64,000 bases of DNA from Eubacterium sp. CAG:180 (GCA_000432435.1 HF993129.1:10119-74118), one strand, 5' to 3'; counted from the first letter of the stretch, positions 45,297 to 54,479 are shown. Numbers and translations: made by a program. Notes: generated by a model from the letters alone, not told the origin.

Positions 45297-45733
45297 CGGT
45301 TTATTTAGGAGCAGATCACGGCGGATTTGAATTGAAAGAGGCATTGAAAAAACATCTTGATGCAGAAGGCTATAAAGTAATAGACTGCGGAACTGATTCT
45401 ACACAATCGGTGGATTATGCGCCAATTGCCGAAAAAACTTGCTTAAGTGTTTTATCGGATGAGGGCAGCCTCGGGATTCTGTGTTGCGGAACCGGTATAG
45501 GTATGTCTATGGCGGCAAATAAAGTCAAGGGTATACGCGCAGCTTGTTGTTCCGACTATTTTAGTGCTAAATATACAAGACTTCACAATAATGCTAATAT
45601 TCTTTGCCTCGGCGGCAGGGTAGTCGGTGCCGGCCTTGCTGCAGAACTGGCTGATGTCTTTTTGAAAACCGAATTTGAGGGATGCCGCCATCAAAGAAGA
45701 ATAGACCAAATAACCGATATCGAAAACAAATAA
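45293..45733 (+). CDS. rpiB: Ribose-5-phosphate isomerase B
   Basis: A protein of 146 aa. ADHGGFELKE near the start and the catalytic CCGTGIGMSMAANKV are diagnostic for RpiB/LacAB isomerases; NILCLGGRVVG follows. Interconverts ribose 5-phosphate and ribulose 5-phosphate, feeding the split transketolase encoded at 35616-37406. Allose 6-phosphate activity cannot be excluded. Confidence 0.93.
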   Translation: MTVYLGADHGGFELKEALKKHLDAEGYKVIDCGTDSTQSVDYAPIAEKTCLSVLSDEGSLGILCCGTGIGMSMAANKVKGIRAACCSDYFSAKYTRLHNNANILCLGGRVVGAGLAAELADVFLKTEFEGCRHQRRIDQITDIENK

Positions 45734-45740
45734 AAATATC

Positions 45741-45769
45741 TTGTCTTTTATTGACGGCTGTTATATAAT
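45741..45769 (+). promoter_or_regulatory. upp promoter
   Basis: -35 TTGTCT (45741-45746), 17-bp spacer, perfect -10 TATAAT (45764-45769). A better-looking TTGACG at 45751 is only 7 bp from the -10 box and is not used as its -35. Confidence 0.55.
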
Positions 45770-45801
45770 ATTTTAGAAATTTAAATTATTGGAGGCTAAT
45801 T

Positions 45802-46431
45802 ATGGGTAAGGTTACTATTACCAACCATCCGCTTATTCAGCACAAACTGACGTTGCTCCGAGATAAAAATACCGGTTCTAAAGAATTCAGAGCACTTGTT
45901 TCAGAGATAGCAACGCTTATGTGCTACGAGGCTACTCGCGATCTTCCTCTTGAGGAAGTCGAAATCGAAACTCCTATTGCTATTGCTAAAGCTAAAGTTA
46001 TTTCGGGTAAAAAACTCGCATTCGTTCCGATACTCAGAGCCGGAACCGGAATGCTTGACGGCGTCTTGGCGCTTGTTCCCTCGGCAAAGGTTGGCCACAT
46101 CGGCATGTATCGTGATCCGGTTACGGTAAAGCCCGTTCCGTATTATTGCAAGTTACCGTCTGATATTTCGGAGCGTGAAGTAATCGTGCTTGATCCTATG
46201 CTTGCAACAGGCGGTTCCGCTATTGATGCAATAGATCAGATAAAGACTTTCCATCCGAAATCAATTAAATTTATGGGTATTATCGCTGCTCCCGAGGGTC
46301 TTGAAGCTCTTACGACGGCTCATCCCGATGTTGATATTTTCTGCGCTGCTCTTGATGAGAGACTTAATGAGCACAGCTACATTATTCCCGGTCTCGGTGA
46401 TGCCGGTGACAGAATATTCGGCACAAAGTAA
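45802..46431 (+). CDS. upp: Uracil phosphoribosyltransferase
   Basis: A protein of 209 aa, exactly the usual length. The PRPP loop reads VLDPMLATGGSAIDAI, and the uracil-binding end reads YIIPGLGDAGDRIFGTK. It salvages uracil to UMP. GGAGG site before the ATG. Followed by the hairpin that also covers the spoIIID ribosome binding site. Confidence 0.97.
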   Translation: MGKVTITNHPLIQHKLTLLRDKNTGSKEFRALVSEIATLMCYEATRDLPLEEVEIETPIAIAKAKVISGKKLAFVPILRAGTGMLDGVLALVPSAKVGHIGMYRDPVTVKPVPYYCKLPSDISEREVIVLDPMLATGGSAIDAIDQIKTFHPKSIKFMGIIAAPEGLEALTTAHPDVDIFCAALDERLNEHSYIIPGLGDAGDRIFGTK

Positions 46432-46461
46432 TTTACGCCTAAAATAATTTAAGAATATTTG

Positions 46462-46503
46462 TCCCTCCTTTGTCATATCAATTATTGATAGACTAAGGAG
46501 GGA
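46462..46503 (+). promoter_or_regulatory. Hairpin that sequesters the spoIIID ribosome binding site; possibly also the upp terminator
   Basis: Left arm TCCCTCCTT (46462-46470) pairs perfectly with AAGGAGGGA (46495-46503), which is the spoIIID Shine-Dalgarno sequence. Inside, GTC/GAC and TATCAA/TTGATA continue the stem, with one mismatch and one bulge, to a TTA triloop. The right arm is followed by TTTGTTTT, so the same element could terminate upp transcripts. When transcribed through, it would hide the ribosome binding site. Confidence 0.7.
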
Positions 46504-46509
46504 TTTGTT

Positions 46510-46767
46510 TTGAACGATACTGTTGAAGAACGCGCTGTGATCTTGGGAGAATATATTGTTGAAAACAGAGCCACCGTAAGAGCGGCAGCTAAGGTGTTTT
46601 CGGTGAGCAAATCAACAGTACATATGGATGTTGCCGAGCGACTTAGGAGGATAAATCCGGGGCTATATACAGAAGTCAGAGAGGTCTTGGAGGTTAATAA
46701 AGCTGAACGACATATAAGAGGCGGCCAGGCAACAAAGCAAAAATACTTATCCGAGAAAAAACAATAA
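46510..46767 (+). CDS. spoIIID: Sporulation transcription factor SpoIIID
   Basis: A protein of 85 aa with a TTG start 8 nt after the core GGAGG. The helix-turn-helix reads ATVRAAAKVFSVSKSTVHMDV, split by a typical turn, and the basic C-terminus RHIRGGQATKQKYL is the second DNA-contact region of SpoIIID. It regulates mother-cell genes under sigma-E in endospore formers. Its presence indicates sporulation capacity or recent descent from spore formers. The gene is single, between the sequestering hairpin and a strong terminator. Confidence 0.95.
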   Translation: MNDTVEERAVILGEYIVENRATVRAAAKVFSVSKSTVHMDVAERLRRINPGLYTEVREVLEVNKAERHIRGGQATKQKYLSEKKQ

Positions 46768-46778
46768 AGCTAAAATTT

Positions 46779-46819
46779 TAAGCGGTTTTTATACCGCTTA
46801 TATTTTTGTTTTTTTTTAA
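46779..46819 (+). terminator. Intrinsic terminator of spoIIID
   Basis: An 8-bp stem (46779-46786 and 46793-46800) followed by a long T-rich run. Confidence 0.85.
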
Positions 46820-46869
46820 CGTATAATATGTTATACTATCATAAAACCAATTAAAGGATGTGCATATCT

Positions 46870-47826
46870 TTGAGAAAGCTTGATCTTGTGATTCCTTGCT
46901 TTAACGAGCAGGAGTCTTTACCTCTTTTTTTTGAAGCGGTAAAAGATGTCAAAGATAAAATGAACGATGTTTCGGTAAGGTTTATTTTTGTTAACGACGG
47001 CAGCCGCGATAATACACTCGGTTTACTGCGTGATTATGCGGAAAAATATGATTATGTAAAATATATTTCTTTTTCGCGCAATTTTGGCAAAGAAGCCGCC
47101 ATGCTTGCCGGTATGAAGATGTCGGACGCAGAATATGTCGGAATTTTGGACGCCGATTTGCAGCACTCACCGAATTTGATTCCGGATATGATGAATGTGC
47201 TTATTAACGAAGATTACGATATAGCTGCCGCAAGGCGCATAGACAGAAAAGGTGAGGCAAAGCTTAAAAGTGTTTTCTCAAAGCAGTTTTATAAACTTAT
47301 CAATAAAATTTCGGACACGGGTATTGAGGACGGCGCGCAGGATTTCAGAATAATGAAGCGTAAGGTCGTCGATGCAATAATTTCTATGCCGGAATATAAC
47401 AGATTTTCCAAAGGGATATTCAGTTGGGTAGGATTTAAGACGAAATGGTTTGAACATGAGAACAACAGCCGCGTGGCAGGTGAGACGAAATGGTCGTTTT
47501 GGAAATTGCTGCGATACGCGCTTGACGGTATTATAGGATTTTCGACTGCACCCTTAAAGATTTCGCTGTATATAGGGTCTGCATTCAGCTTGATCGGAAT
47601 AGTTTATGCGATTTATATTTTTATACGAACTTTAATCTATGGTTCTGACGTACCCGGGTATCCTTCATTGATATGTGCCGTGTTTGTTATAGGGGGCCTC
47701 ATATTGCTGTCTCTCGGCGTAGCGGGCGAGTATATTTCTCGAATTTATCTTGAAGTGAAAAACCGCCCTATATATATTGTCGATGAAACTAACATCATTC
47801 TGAAATTTAATGAAAAAAATAAGTAA
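46870..47826 (+). CDS. GtrB/DPM1-like polyprenyl-phosphate glycosyltransferase (GT2)
   Basis: A protein of 318 aa from the TTG at 46870, 9 nt after AAAGGATG; the ATG at 46858 would abut the ribosome binding site. GT-A fold: VIPCFNEQESL, FVNDGSRDNTL, RNFGKEAAMLAGM, DADLQHSPNLIP (DxD-like metal site), then QDFRIMKRKVVDA. Two C-terminal transmembrane helices (IGSAFSLIGIVYAIYIFI; LICAVFVIGGLILLSLGV) and the EYISRIYLEVKNRPIY tail are typical of GtrB-like enzymes. Transfers a sugar to undecaprenyl phosphate for envelope glycan decoration. Extended -10 TATACT near 46832 is a possible promoter. Confidence 0.88.
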   Translation: MRKLDLVIPCFNEQESLPLFFEAVKDVKDKMNDVSVRFIFVNDGSRDNTLGLLRDYAEKYDYVKYISFSRNFGKEAAMLAGMKMSDAEYVGILDADLQHSPNLIPDMMNVLINEDYDIAAARRIDRKGEAKLKSVFSKQFYKLINKISDTGIEDGAQDFRIMKRKVVDAIISMPEYNRFSKGIFSWVGFKTKWFEHENNSRVAGETKWSFWKLLRYALDGIIGFSTAPLKISLYIGSAFSLIGIVYAIYIFIRTLIYGSDVPGYPSLICAVFVIGGLILLSLGVAGEYISRIYLEVKNRPIYIVDETNIILKFNEKNK

Positions 47827-47832
47827 AAAGCC

Positions 47833-47861
47833 TTGTAAATATTGACTTTTTTAGATATAAT
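47833..47861 (+). promoter_or_regulatory. Promoter of the IleRS-like gene
   Basis: -35 TTGTAA (47833-47838), 17-bp spacer, perfect -10 TATAAT (47856-47861). Leader is only about 43 nt, too short for a T-box. Confidence 0.6.
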
Positions 47862-47910
47862 CTAAATATTATGGCTTTAATAATTGTGCTCTGAAAGGGG
47901 AAAAAATAAA

Positions 47911-50900
47911 GTGGCAGATGAAAAAAATATGTTCGTAGATATGGAACATGAAGTCATGGATTTTTGGGAAAAGGAAAAGTGCTTTGAAAAGCTCCGCGAA
48001 AAAAATCGTGGTCACAAAATGTTCCGATTCCTTGACGGTCCTATAACAGCTAATAACCCTATGGGTATTCACCACGCTTGGGGCAGAAGTATAAAAGATA
48101 TTTTTATTCGCTATCATGCAATGCAAGGATGTGATTGCCGTTACCAAAACGGATTTGACTCACAGGGACTATGGGTTGAAGTTGAGGTTGAAAAAGCCCT
48201 TGGTTTTAAGACTAAAAAGGATATTGAAAACTACGGTATGGACAAGTTTACAAAAGCTTGTAAAGACCGTGTCAAGCATTTTTCGGGGATTATTACCGAA
48301 CAGTCCAAACGACTCGGCCAATGGATGGATTGGGATCATTCCTACTATACTAACACCGATGAAAATATAGGCGGTATTTGGTATTTTCTTAAAAAATGTG
48401 ATGAGCACGGATGGATTCAGCGTGAGTATAAGCCTATGCCTTGGTGTCCTAGATGCGGAACATCGCTATCCGAGCACGAAATGACAGGCTCATACAAAAT
48501 GATGACGCACAATTCGGTATATTTTAAGCTCCCGATTAAAGAAATACCGTCCAAAATGCTTGTTTGGACAACAACTCCATGGACGCTTTCTTCTAATGTT
48601 GCGCTTGCAGTCAATCCCGAAATTGATTATGTTGAAGTAAAGGTTAAAAGCGATGAAAAAACTCTGATTCTCGCTAAGAATGCAATAGGTCATCTCGGCG
48701 ACGATAAAGTCGAAGTGCTTCGTGCGTTTAAGGGATCTGAGCTTGTAGGCTATCATTATGAAACATGCTTCCCGGATATTCCCGCCCAAAGCGGTATTGA
48801 CCATAAAATCGTTGCTTGGGAGGATGTTGCCGCAGACGAAGGTACCGGCATAGTGCATATAGCTCCAGGTTGCGGCGTCGAAGACTTTGAGCTTGGTGAA
48901 AAACTCGGTCTCGCAAAAGTAATGCCCATTGATGATATGGGTATATATCTTGACGGATTCGGCTGGATGACCGGAAAAGACAGCCATACCGTTGCAGATG
49001 AGGTGTTTGAGCACCTTAAAGCTGATGATAAGCTCTATAAGGTTGAACCGCATGAGCATAGCTATCCCGTATGCTGGAGATGTAAATCGGAGGTTGTGTT
49101 CAGACTTGTACCGGCTTGGTACATCAGAACAGATGAATTACGTCCGAAGCTTATTGAAGCTGCCAATACCGTTAAATGGGAGCCTGCATCAAACGGCAAA
49201 CGTATGAACGATTGGTTAAATAATATGGGAGACTGGAACATATCCCGTAAGCGTTATTACGGTATGCCGCTTCCGTTTTATCCTTGCGATTGCGGTCATG
49301 TAACCGTTGTAGGTTCTAAGGAAGAGCTTCGTTCTCTTGCGGTTGACCCTAAACTTGTTGATGAACTGCCCGAGCTTCACAGACCTTGGGTGGATAAGAT
49401 TAAAATTAAATGCCCGCATTGCGGCAAAGAGGTTTCGCGTATATCTGAAATCGGTGATGTTTGGCTTGATGCCGGCATTGTTCCTTACTCAACATTCGGA
49501 TATTTCCGTGATAAGGAAGAATGGAAAAAGAACTTCCCTGCAGAGTGGGTTACCGAAATGCACGAGCAGGTTAGACTTTGGTTTTATTCACAGCTCTTTA
49601 TGAGTGTTGTGCTTGAGGGTAAAGCTCCTTATGAGAGAGTTCTCACTAATAGTGCCGTAATAGCCGAAGACGGCAGAAAGTTCTCGAAAACCGGATTTAT
49701 GATTAAATTCGATGAGGCGGCCGAAAAAATAGGTGCTGACACAGTCCGCTATTTATATGCAGGTGCTCCTGTGTCAAACGATGTTCGTTTTGGTTATAAT
49801 CTCGGCGATGAGGCGAGAAGAAAGCTCCTTTCATATTGGAATATTTTTACGTTTTTTGAGACATATGCAAAAATCGACAAGCCTAATTTTGAAAATTACA
49901 CACCGGACAAGTCTGCGATGACTCCTACGGATATATGGCTTGTTGTTCGTACCAATGAATTCCTGAAAAAAGCTAAAGCGCTTTATGATGACTATAAAGT
50001 TTATATGCTTGTAAAAGAATTTGAGGTATTTGTTGACGATATATCAAATTGGTATATAAGGACAAATCGTCGTCGCTTCTGGAAAACCGGCGATGAAAAA
50101 GATAAGATGACTGCTTATTGGGTGCTTTATTATGCACTTAATACTGCAACTCTTGTTATGTCACCTGTTATTCCGTTTATGACAGAGCATATTTGGCAGA
50201 ACTTTACGAGAAAAGTTATGCCTTCGTCACCGATCTCCGTGCATCTCTGCGATTGGCCGAAGCCGATAGAGGGATTTGAGGATGACGGAATTGTTGAAAA
50301 AACGGCTGTCTCAAGAGAGATAATAGCTACTGCAATGAGACTTCGCAATGAGCAGCAGCTCAAGGTTCGCCAGCCTCTTTCAACACTTTATGTTTGTTGT
50401 GACAGTGAAACGGCAAATAAAATAGGTGTATTTGAAAAGATAATACTTGATGAGCTTAACATTAAGAATATTAAATATATTGATGATGTTAATGTTCTTG
50501 AGGATAAATATCTGACCGTAAACTTTAAGGTAGCCGGTGCTGTTCTTAAGCAGAATGTTAACAAGATGAAGCAAACCCTTGAAACACTTTCAAAGGATGA
50601 TATGACGAAGCTTGTTTCTGCAGTTGAACAGGGAGATGAAGTTTACGTTCCCGGTTGGGATGATAAATTTGCCGCTGATATATTCAGTGTCCAGACAAAA
50701 ACTAAAAAGGGTATTGTATCTGCCGAGCTTCAGAATGATAAGGGCGTTGTGGCGTTGGATACCGTGCTTACCGACGAACTCATTAAAGAGGGCTTGGTAC
50801 GTGATACGGTAAGACAGTGTCAGCTTATAAGAAAAGAAGCAGGGTATGAGGTAGAGCAGAGAGTTAAAATGGCAATTGAGTCTCTTGACACAGCCGTTAT

Positions 50901-51048
50901 TGGTGCTCTCAAAGAAAAGACCGAATACATTAAGTCGGAGCTTCTTGCCGATGAACTTGTCCTCGGCGGAACTCTTTCTGACGCGGATCTTACCAAAGAA
51001 GTTGAGATAGGCGACGGTAAAGTCAAATTAGCGGTCGCAAAAGCATAA
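47911..51048 (+). CDS. ileS: Isoleucyl-tRNA synthetase-like class I aminoacyl-tRNA ligase with divergent HIGH motif
   Basis: A protein of 1045 aa from the GTG at 47911 after AAAGGGG. IleRS features are WTTTPWTLSSNVALAVNPE, GTGIVHIAP, ISRKRYYGMPLP, CWRCKSEV (zinc-type), a KMSKS-like KFSKT and a long C-terminal domain as in type 2 IleRS. The HIGH region reads NPMGIHHAWGR instead of LPHIGH, and NGFDSQGLWVEVEVEK replaces GxDxHGLP-type sequence. So it belongs to a divergent branch of class Ia synthetases. Whether it is the only isoleucyl enzyme of the cell cannot be seen. No T-box upstream. The DUF1858 gene follows after 15 bp. Confidence 0.8.
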   Translation: MADEKNMFVDMEHEVMDFWEKEKCFEKLREKNRGHKMFRFLDGPITANNPMGIHHAWGRSIKDIFIRYHAMQGCDCRYQNGFDSQGLWVEVEVEKALGFKTKKDIENYGMDKFTKACKDRVKHFSGIITEQSKRLGQWMDWDHSYYTNTDENIGGIWYFLKKCDEHGWIQREYKPMPWCPRCGTSLSEHEMTGSYKMMTHNSVYFKLPIKEIPSKMLVWTTTPWTLSSNVALAVNPEIDYVEVKVKSDEKTLILAKNAIGHLGDDKVEVLRAFKGSELVGYHYETCFPDIPAQSGIDHKIVAWEDVAADEGTGIVHIAPGCGVEDFELGEKLGLAKVMPIDDMGIYLDGFGWMTGKDSHTVADEVFEHLKADDKLYKVEPHEHSYPVCWRCKSEVVFRLVPAWYIRTDELRPKLIEAANTVKWEPASNGKRMNDWLNNMGDWNISRKRYYGMPLPFYPCDCGHVTVVGSKEELRSLAVDPKLVDELPELHRPWVDKIKIKCPHCGKEVSRISEIGDVWLDAGIVPYSTFGYFRDKEEWKKNFPAEWVTEMHEQVRLWFYSQLFMSVVLEGKAPYERVLTNSAVIAEDGRKFSKTGFMIKFDEAAEKIGADTVRYLYAGAPVSNDVRFGYNLGDEARRKLLSYWNIFTFFETYAKIDKPNFENYTPDKSAMTPTDIWLVVRTNEFLKKAKALYDDYKVYMLVKEFEVFVDDISNWYIRTNRRRFWKTGDEKDKMTAYWVLYYALNTATLVMSPVIPFMTEHIWQNFTRKVMPSSPISVHLCDWPKPIEGFEDDGIVEKTAVSREIIATAMRLRNEQQLKVRQPLSTLYVCCDSETANKIGVFEKIILDELNIKNIKYIDDVNVLEDKYLTVNFKVAGAVLKQNVNKMKQTLETLSKDDMTKLVSAVEQGDEVYVPGWDDKFAADIFSVQTKTKKGIVSAELQNDKGVVALDTVLTDELIKEGLVRDTVRQCQLIRKEAGYEVEQRVKMAIESLDTAVIGALKEKTEYIKSELLADELVLGGTLSDADLTKEVEIGDGKVKLAVAKA

Positions 51049-51063
51049 TCGGAGGTTTTATTT

Positions 51064-51273
51064 ATGACAGAAATCAATAAAGATATGACAATCGGCGACA
51101 TTCTTGATGCCGAGAGAGATACAGCTCCTTTTTTCCTTGAAATGGGTATGCATTGCTTGGGTTGCCCGGCTTCGCGCGGCGAAACAGTAGAGCAGGCTTG
51201 TATGGTTCACGGTGTTGACCCGGACGTGCTTGTTGAGAATATCAACGAATTTTTAAAAGGAAAAAATAACTGA
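51064..51273 (+). CDS. DUF1858 domain protein
   Basis: A protein of 69 aa consisting of one DUF1858 (hybrid-cluster-protein-associated) domain: MTIGDILDAE, a central GMHCLGCPAS with a CxxC pair, and a helix ending in NINEFL. The domain is also found at the N-terminus of ScdA/YtfE-like proteins. The cysteine pair may bind metal or act in redox. Function unknown. GGAGG site; co-transcribed with the IleRS-like gene and ended by a terminator. Confidence 0.85.
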   Translation: MTEINKDMTIGDILDAERDTAPFFLEMGMHCLGCPASRGETVEQACMVHGVDPDVLVENINEFLKGKNN

Positions 51274-51278
51274 CTTAA

Positions 51279-51310
51279 AAAGGCTGTGCTCAAAACACAG
51301 CCTTTAAATT
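51279..51310 (+). terminator. Intrinsic terminator
   Basis: A 10-bp stem (51279-51288 and 51296-51305) with a 7-nt loop and short T-rich tail. Confidence 0.7.
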
Positions 51311-51319
51311 ACGGTAATT

Positions 51320-52000
51320 ATGATTAACTTGACTCCTCGTTTGCTGAAAACAGCAGAATTGATTACTCCGTGCAAAAAGCTTGCCGACATCGGAACCGAT
51401 CACGCATACATACCGGTCTACGCATTACAAAATGATCTTGCTGAAACTGTTGTGGCCTCTGATATAAACGAAGGACCGTTAAATAATGCGGCAAAAACCG
51501 TTAAACAATACGGTTTTGAAGATAGAGTGGTTTTACGGCTTTCCGACGGGCTTGAAAATATTGAAGAAACCGAAGCCGACGCTGTTGTTATAGCGGGTAT
51601 GGGCGGTGAGCTTATAGCTAAAATAATCGGTGACGCACCATGGCTTAAAAATAATAAACAGATTATTATGCAGCCAATGACTCATTTTGAAGATTTGAGG
51701 GCTTTTTTGTGCGATAACGGTTATAAAATTACAAAGGAAACGGTTGTAAGAGAAGGTAAAAGACTGTATCTAGCGCTGTCAGCCGAATATACCGAAGAAG
51801 AGGTTGATTTTGGCGAGTGGTACTTCTATGTCGGAAATCTGATTTACAGCAATAATCCGGATGAAATTGAATTTTGCAATAAAATTGTAAGCAGGCTTGA
51901 AAAAAAGTATACGGCGCTTATAAATTCCGGTTATGACGCAAACAAAATAGGCAAAATTTTGGAGGAAATTAAATATGAGCAGGCTAAGCGAAATATATGA
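51320..52000 (+). CDS. trmK: tRNA (adenine-22-N1)-methyltransferase
   Basis: A protein of 226 aa. SAM-binding Rossmann motifs: LADIGTDHAYIP, ASDINEGPL, VVIAGMGGELI and the catalytic-type MQPMTHFEDLRAFL. This is the TrmK (YqfN) pattern of m1A22 methyltransferases. Gene pairing with the Nif3-like yqfO is conserved in Bacillota and occurs here with a 26-bp overlap. Confidence 0.92.
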   Translation: MINLTPRLLKTAELITPCKKLADIGTDHAYIPVYALQNDLAETVVASDINEGPLNNAAKTVKQYGFEDRVVLRLSDGLENIEETEADAVVIAGMGGELIAKIIGDAPWLKNNKQIIMQPMTHFEDLRAFLCDNGYKITKETVVREGKRLYLALSAEYTEEEVDFGEWYFYVGNLIYSNNPDEIEFCNKIVSRLEKKYTALINSGYDANKIGKILEEIKYEQAKRNI

Positions 52001-52721
52001 TTATATTGACAGTTTTGCACCGTTTTCTTTACAACTTGAATGGGATAACAGCGGTATTTTGGTAAATTGCGGTGAGTGTGTTATTTCAAAGGCTTTGGTT
52101 ACGCTTGATATTACTGCAGAAGTTTTGAATGAAGCGATTGACGGAAAGTATGACCTTATTGTTTCCCACCATCCGGTAATTTTCGGTTCTTTGTCTGCAC
52201 TTACCGAAAAAACACCGGCAGCAATTTGCTTTAAAAACGGTATATCTGTTATTTCCGCTCACACTAACTATGATTTATCGCCTATTGGTGTAAATAAAGT
52301 TCTGGCACAAAAACTGAATTTGCATAATGTTGTTTCAAGTAATGACAGCTGCTTTATGATAGGTGAGCTTGATAATCCGATGACCTCGGATATGTTCTCG
52401 GAATATGTGAGCAAATGTCTTTCGGCGCACCTTAGATATAATGACTGTACAAAAGAAATAAAGACTGTTGCGGTTTGCGGCGGTGCAGGCTCGGATTTTG
52501 CATCGGACGCAAAAAAAGCCGGCGCTGATGCACTTGTTACGGGAGACGGAAAATATCATGAGTTTCTGGATGCAACCGATGAAGAAATATTACTTGTTTC
52601 TGCCGGGCATTATGAGACTGAGTTTCCGGCTGTAGTGAGCTTGTGTAAATTGCTTGAGGATAAGTTTAAAGATATACAATTTAAAGTTGCGGAACAAAAA
52701 ACTCCGATTAAGAATATTTGA
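51975..52721 (+). CDS. yqfO: Nif3-like dinuclear metal centre protein
   Basis: A protein of 248 aa with GGAGG 7 nt upstream, inside trmK. Metal-site motifs: WDNSGILV, VSHHPVIFG, SAHTNYDL, AGHYETE. It lacks the middle PII-like insert of longer YqfO proteins. The family (GTP cyclohydrolase I type 2 by old name) forms hexameric rings; function unclear. Overlaps trmK and is followed by rqcH after 12 bp. Confidence 0.9.
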   Translation: MSRLSEIYDYIDSFAPFSLQLEWDNSGILVNCGECVISKALVTLDITAEVLNEAIDGKYDLIVSHHPVIFGSLSALTEKTPAAICFKNGISVISAHTNYDLSPIGVNKVLAQKLNLHNVVSSNDSCFMIGELDNPMTSDMFSEYVSKCLSAHLRYNDCTKEIKTVAVCGGAGSDFASDAKKAGADALVTGDGKYHEFLDATDEEILLVSAGHYETEFPAVVSLCKLLEDKFKDIQFKVAEQKTPIKNI

Positions 52722-52733
52722 GGATAAATCATT

Positions 52734-54479
52734 ATGGCTCTTGACGGTATTACATTACATTTTATTAAAGACGAAATAGCCGAAAAGTTAATAGGAGCGA
52801 GAGTTGAACGGGTCAATCAGCCGTCAAGGCTTGAATTGGTCTTTAACATGCGAACAAGAAACGGTGCATATAAACTGCTTATGTCGGCAGAACCGAGCTC
52901 GGCAAGGGTGCATTTGACCTCTCATTCGCTTGAAAACCCGCAAAAACCGCCAATGCTTTGTATGCTTTTTAGAAAAAAACTTACAGGAGCAATTCTCCGA
53001 AACATTCGTCAATCGGGCCTTGACAGAATACTGTTTTTTGATTTTGACGCAGTTAACGAAATAGGAGATAAGGTTAATCTCTCGGTTTGTGTCGAGATAA
53101 TGGCTCAACACAGTAATATTATACTTATAGGCAATGACAGGAAAATAATCGATGCGGTAAAAAGGGTTGACGAAAATAAATCATCCGTCAGAGAAATAGT
53201 GCCTTCCGTAACATATGTGTTGCCGCCGCAACAGAAAAAATGCAATATTCTCAAGGACGAAGTTGAAGATATTTGTACTTCGGTACTGTTGAATTCTCAT
53301 TTGAAAATGAGCAAGTCTTTGTTGTTTTCAATTGAGGGTTCTTCGCCTCTTATGTGTCGTGAAATTGCGTACGAAGCTTTTGAAGAAGATCTTGCGGTTT
53401 CGGAGTGCGACAGCGATATACTCAAAAAAGCTGTATCCGAATTAAAGGTATATTTGGTGAGCGATAAAGTCGGTGTTACCGTATTGTTTGATGTTGACGG
53501 TAAACCATATGATTTTTCGATAATTGATATCAAGCAATACGGTAGGCTCTTTAGCAAAAAGACTTTTGCGTCGGCTTCGGAAGCTCTTGATGTTTTTTAT
53601 TATGAACGAGACCTTGCGTTGCGTATGAAGGTGAAGGCTAGGGATATAATAAAAATCCTGAATAATACGACAGAGCGCCTTGTCCGTAAAATAGCTAACC
53701 AAAGGGCGGAATTGCAAAAGTGTGATGATAAAGACACGTTGAAAACATATGCAGAGCTTATAAGTGCTAACCAATATAAATTAAGCTCCGGCTGTTCGTA
53801 TTATGAGGTTGAAAATTATTATGACAACAATCGTCTTGTTAAAATACCTGTAAATCCGGCTTTATCTCCCGCAAAAAACTCACAGAAATACTACAAGGAG
53901 TATAAAAAAGCGCATACTGCAGAAAAAATGCTCGCCGATTTAATTGAATCCGGGGAACAGGAATTATCTTATATTGACTCGGTAAAAGACAGCCTTATGC
54001 GTGCTGAAACAGAGAATGAAATTGCAAGTATACGAAATGAGCTTGTTTTAGGCGGTTTTATAAAAAAGCATAAAAACGTAAAACAAAAACAGCCTCGAGA
54101 ACTTCCTCCGCTTGAATATGTAACAAGTGAGGGCTTCAGGGTTCTTGTCGGTAGGAATAATTTGCAAAACGATAAACTTACATTTAAAACAGCCAAAAAT
54201 TATGATATGTGGTTTCACACCAAAGGTGTTCCGGGTTCACATACAATACTTGTTTCCGATAAACGTGAATTTACAGACCTTGCAATTTCGGAGGCTGCGA
54301 TTATAGCGGCTTGTAATAGTTCTGCAAAGGAAAATACTAAGGTACCGGTTGATTATACATTAGTAAAAAATGTTAAAAAGCCGGCGGGAGCACTACCCGG
54401 TAAAGTCGTGTATTACACAAACAATATGATTTACGTCATTGCAGATAAAACAAAGATTACAGAAAAAAAGTCCGGCTGA
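52734..54479 (+). CDS. rqcH: Ribosome quality control protein RqcH (NFACT family, Rqc2 homologue)
   Basis: A protein of 581 aa. NFACT-N domain with ARVERVNQPSRLEL, the LDR motif (the Asp-Arg pair needed for alanine tailing), NEIGDKVN and IMAQHSNIILI. Coiled-coil middle, then the NFACT-R domain (GRNNLQNDKLTF, YDMWFHTKGVPGSHTIL). RqcH binds stalled 50S subunits and recruits tRNA-Ala to add alanine tails. Older annotation: fibronectin-binding protein. Its stop codon lies in the loop of the terminator hairpin. Confidence 0.92.
   Translation: MALDGITLHFIKDEIAEKLIGARVERVNQPSRLELVFNMRTRNGAYKLLMSAEPSSARVHLTSHSLENPQKPPMLCMLFRKKLTGAILRNIRQSGLDRILFFDFDAVNEIGDKVNLSVCVEIMAQHSNIILIGNDRKIIDAVKRVDENKSSVREIVPSVTYVLPPQQKKCNILKDEVEDICTSVLLNSHLKMSKSLLFSIEGSSPLMCREIAYEAFEEDLAVSECDSDILKKAVSELKVYLVSDKVGVTVLFDVDGKPYDFSIIDIKQYGRLFSKKTFASASEALDVFYYERDLALRMKVKARDIIKILNNTTERLVRKIANQRAELQKCDDKDTLKTYAELISANQYKLSSGCSYYEVENYYDNNRLVKIPVNPALSPAKNSQKYYKEYKKAHTAEKMLADLIESGEQELSYIDSVKDSLMRAETENEIASIRNELVLGGFIKKHKNVKQKQPRELPPLEYVTSEGFRVLVGRNNLQNDKLTFKTAKNYDMWFHTKGVPGSHTILVSDKREFTDLAISEAAIIAACNSSAKENTKVPVDYTLVKNVKKPAGALPGKVVYYTNNMIYVIADKTKITEKKSG

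Noticed and set aside
47827..47910. T-box leader for the IleRS-like gene
   Set aside because: The whole interval is 84 bp and lacks the T-box sequence and specifier stem.
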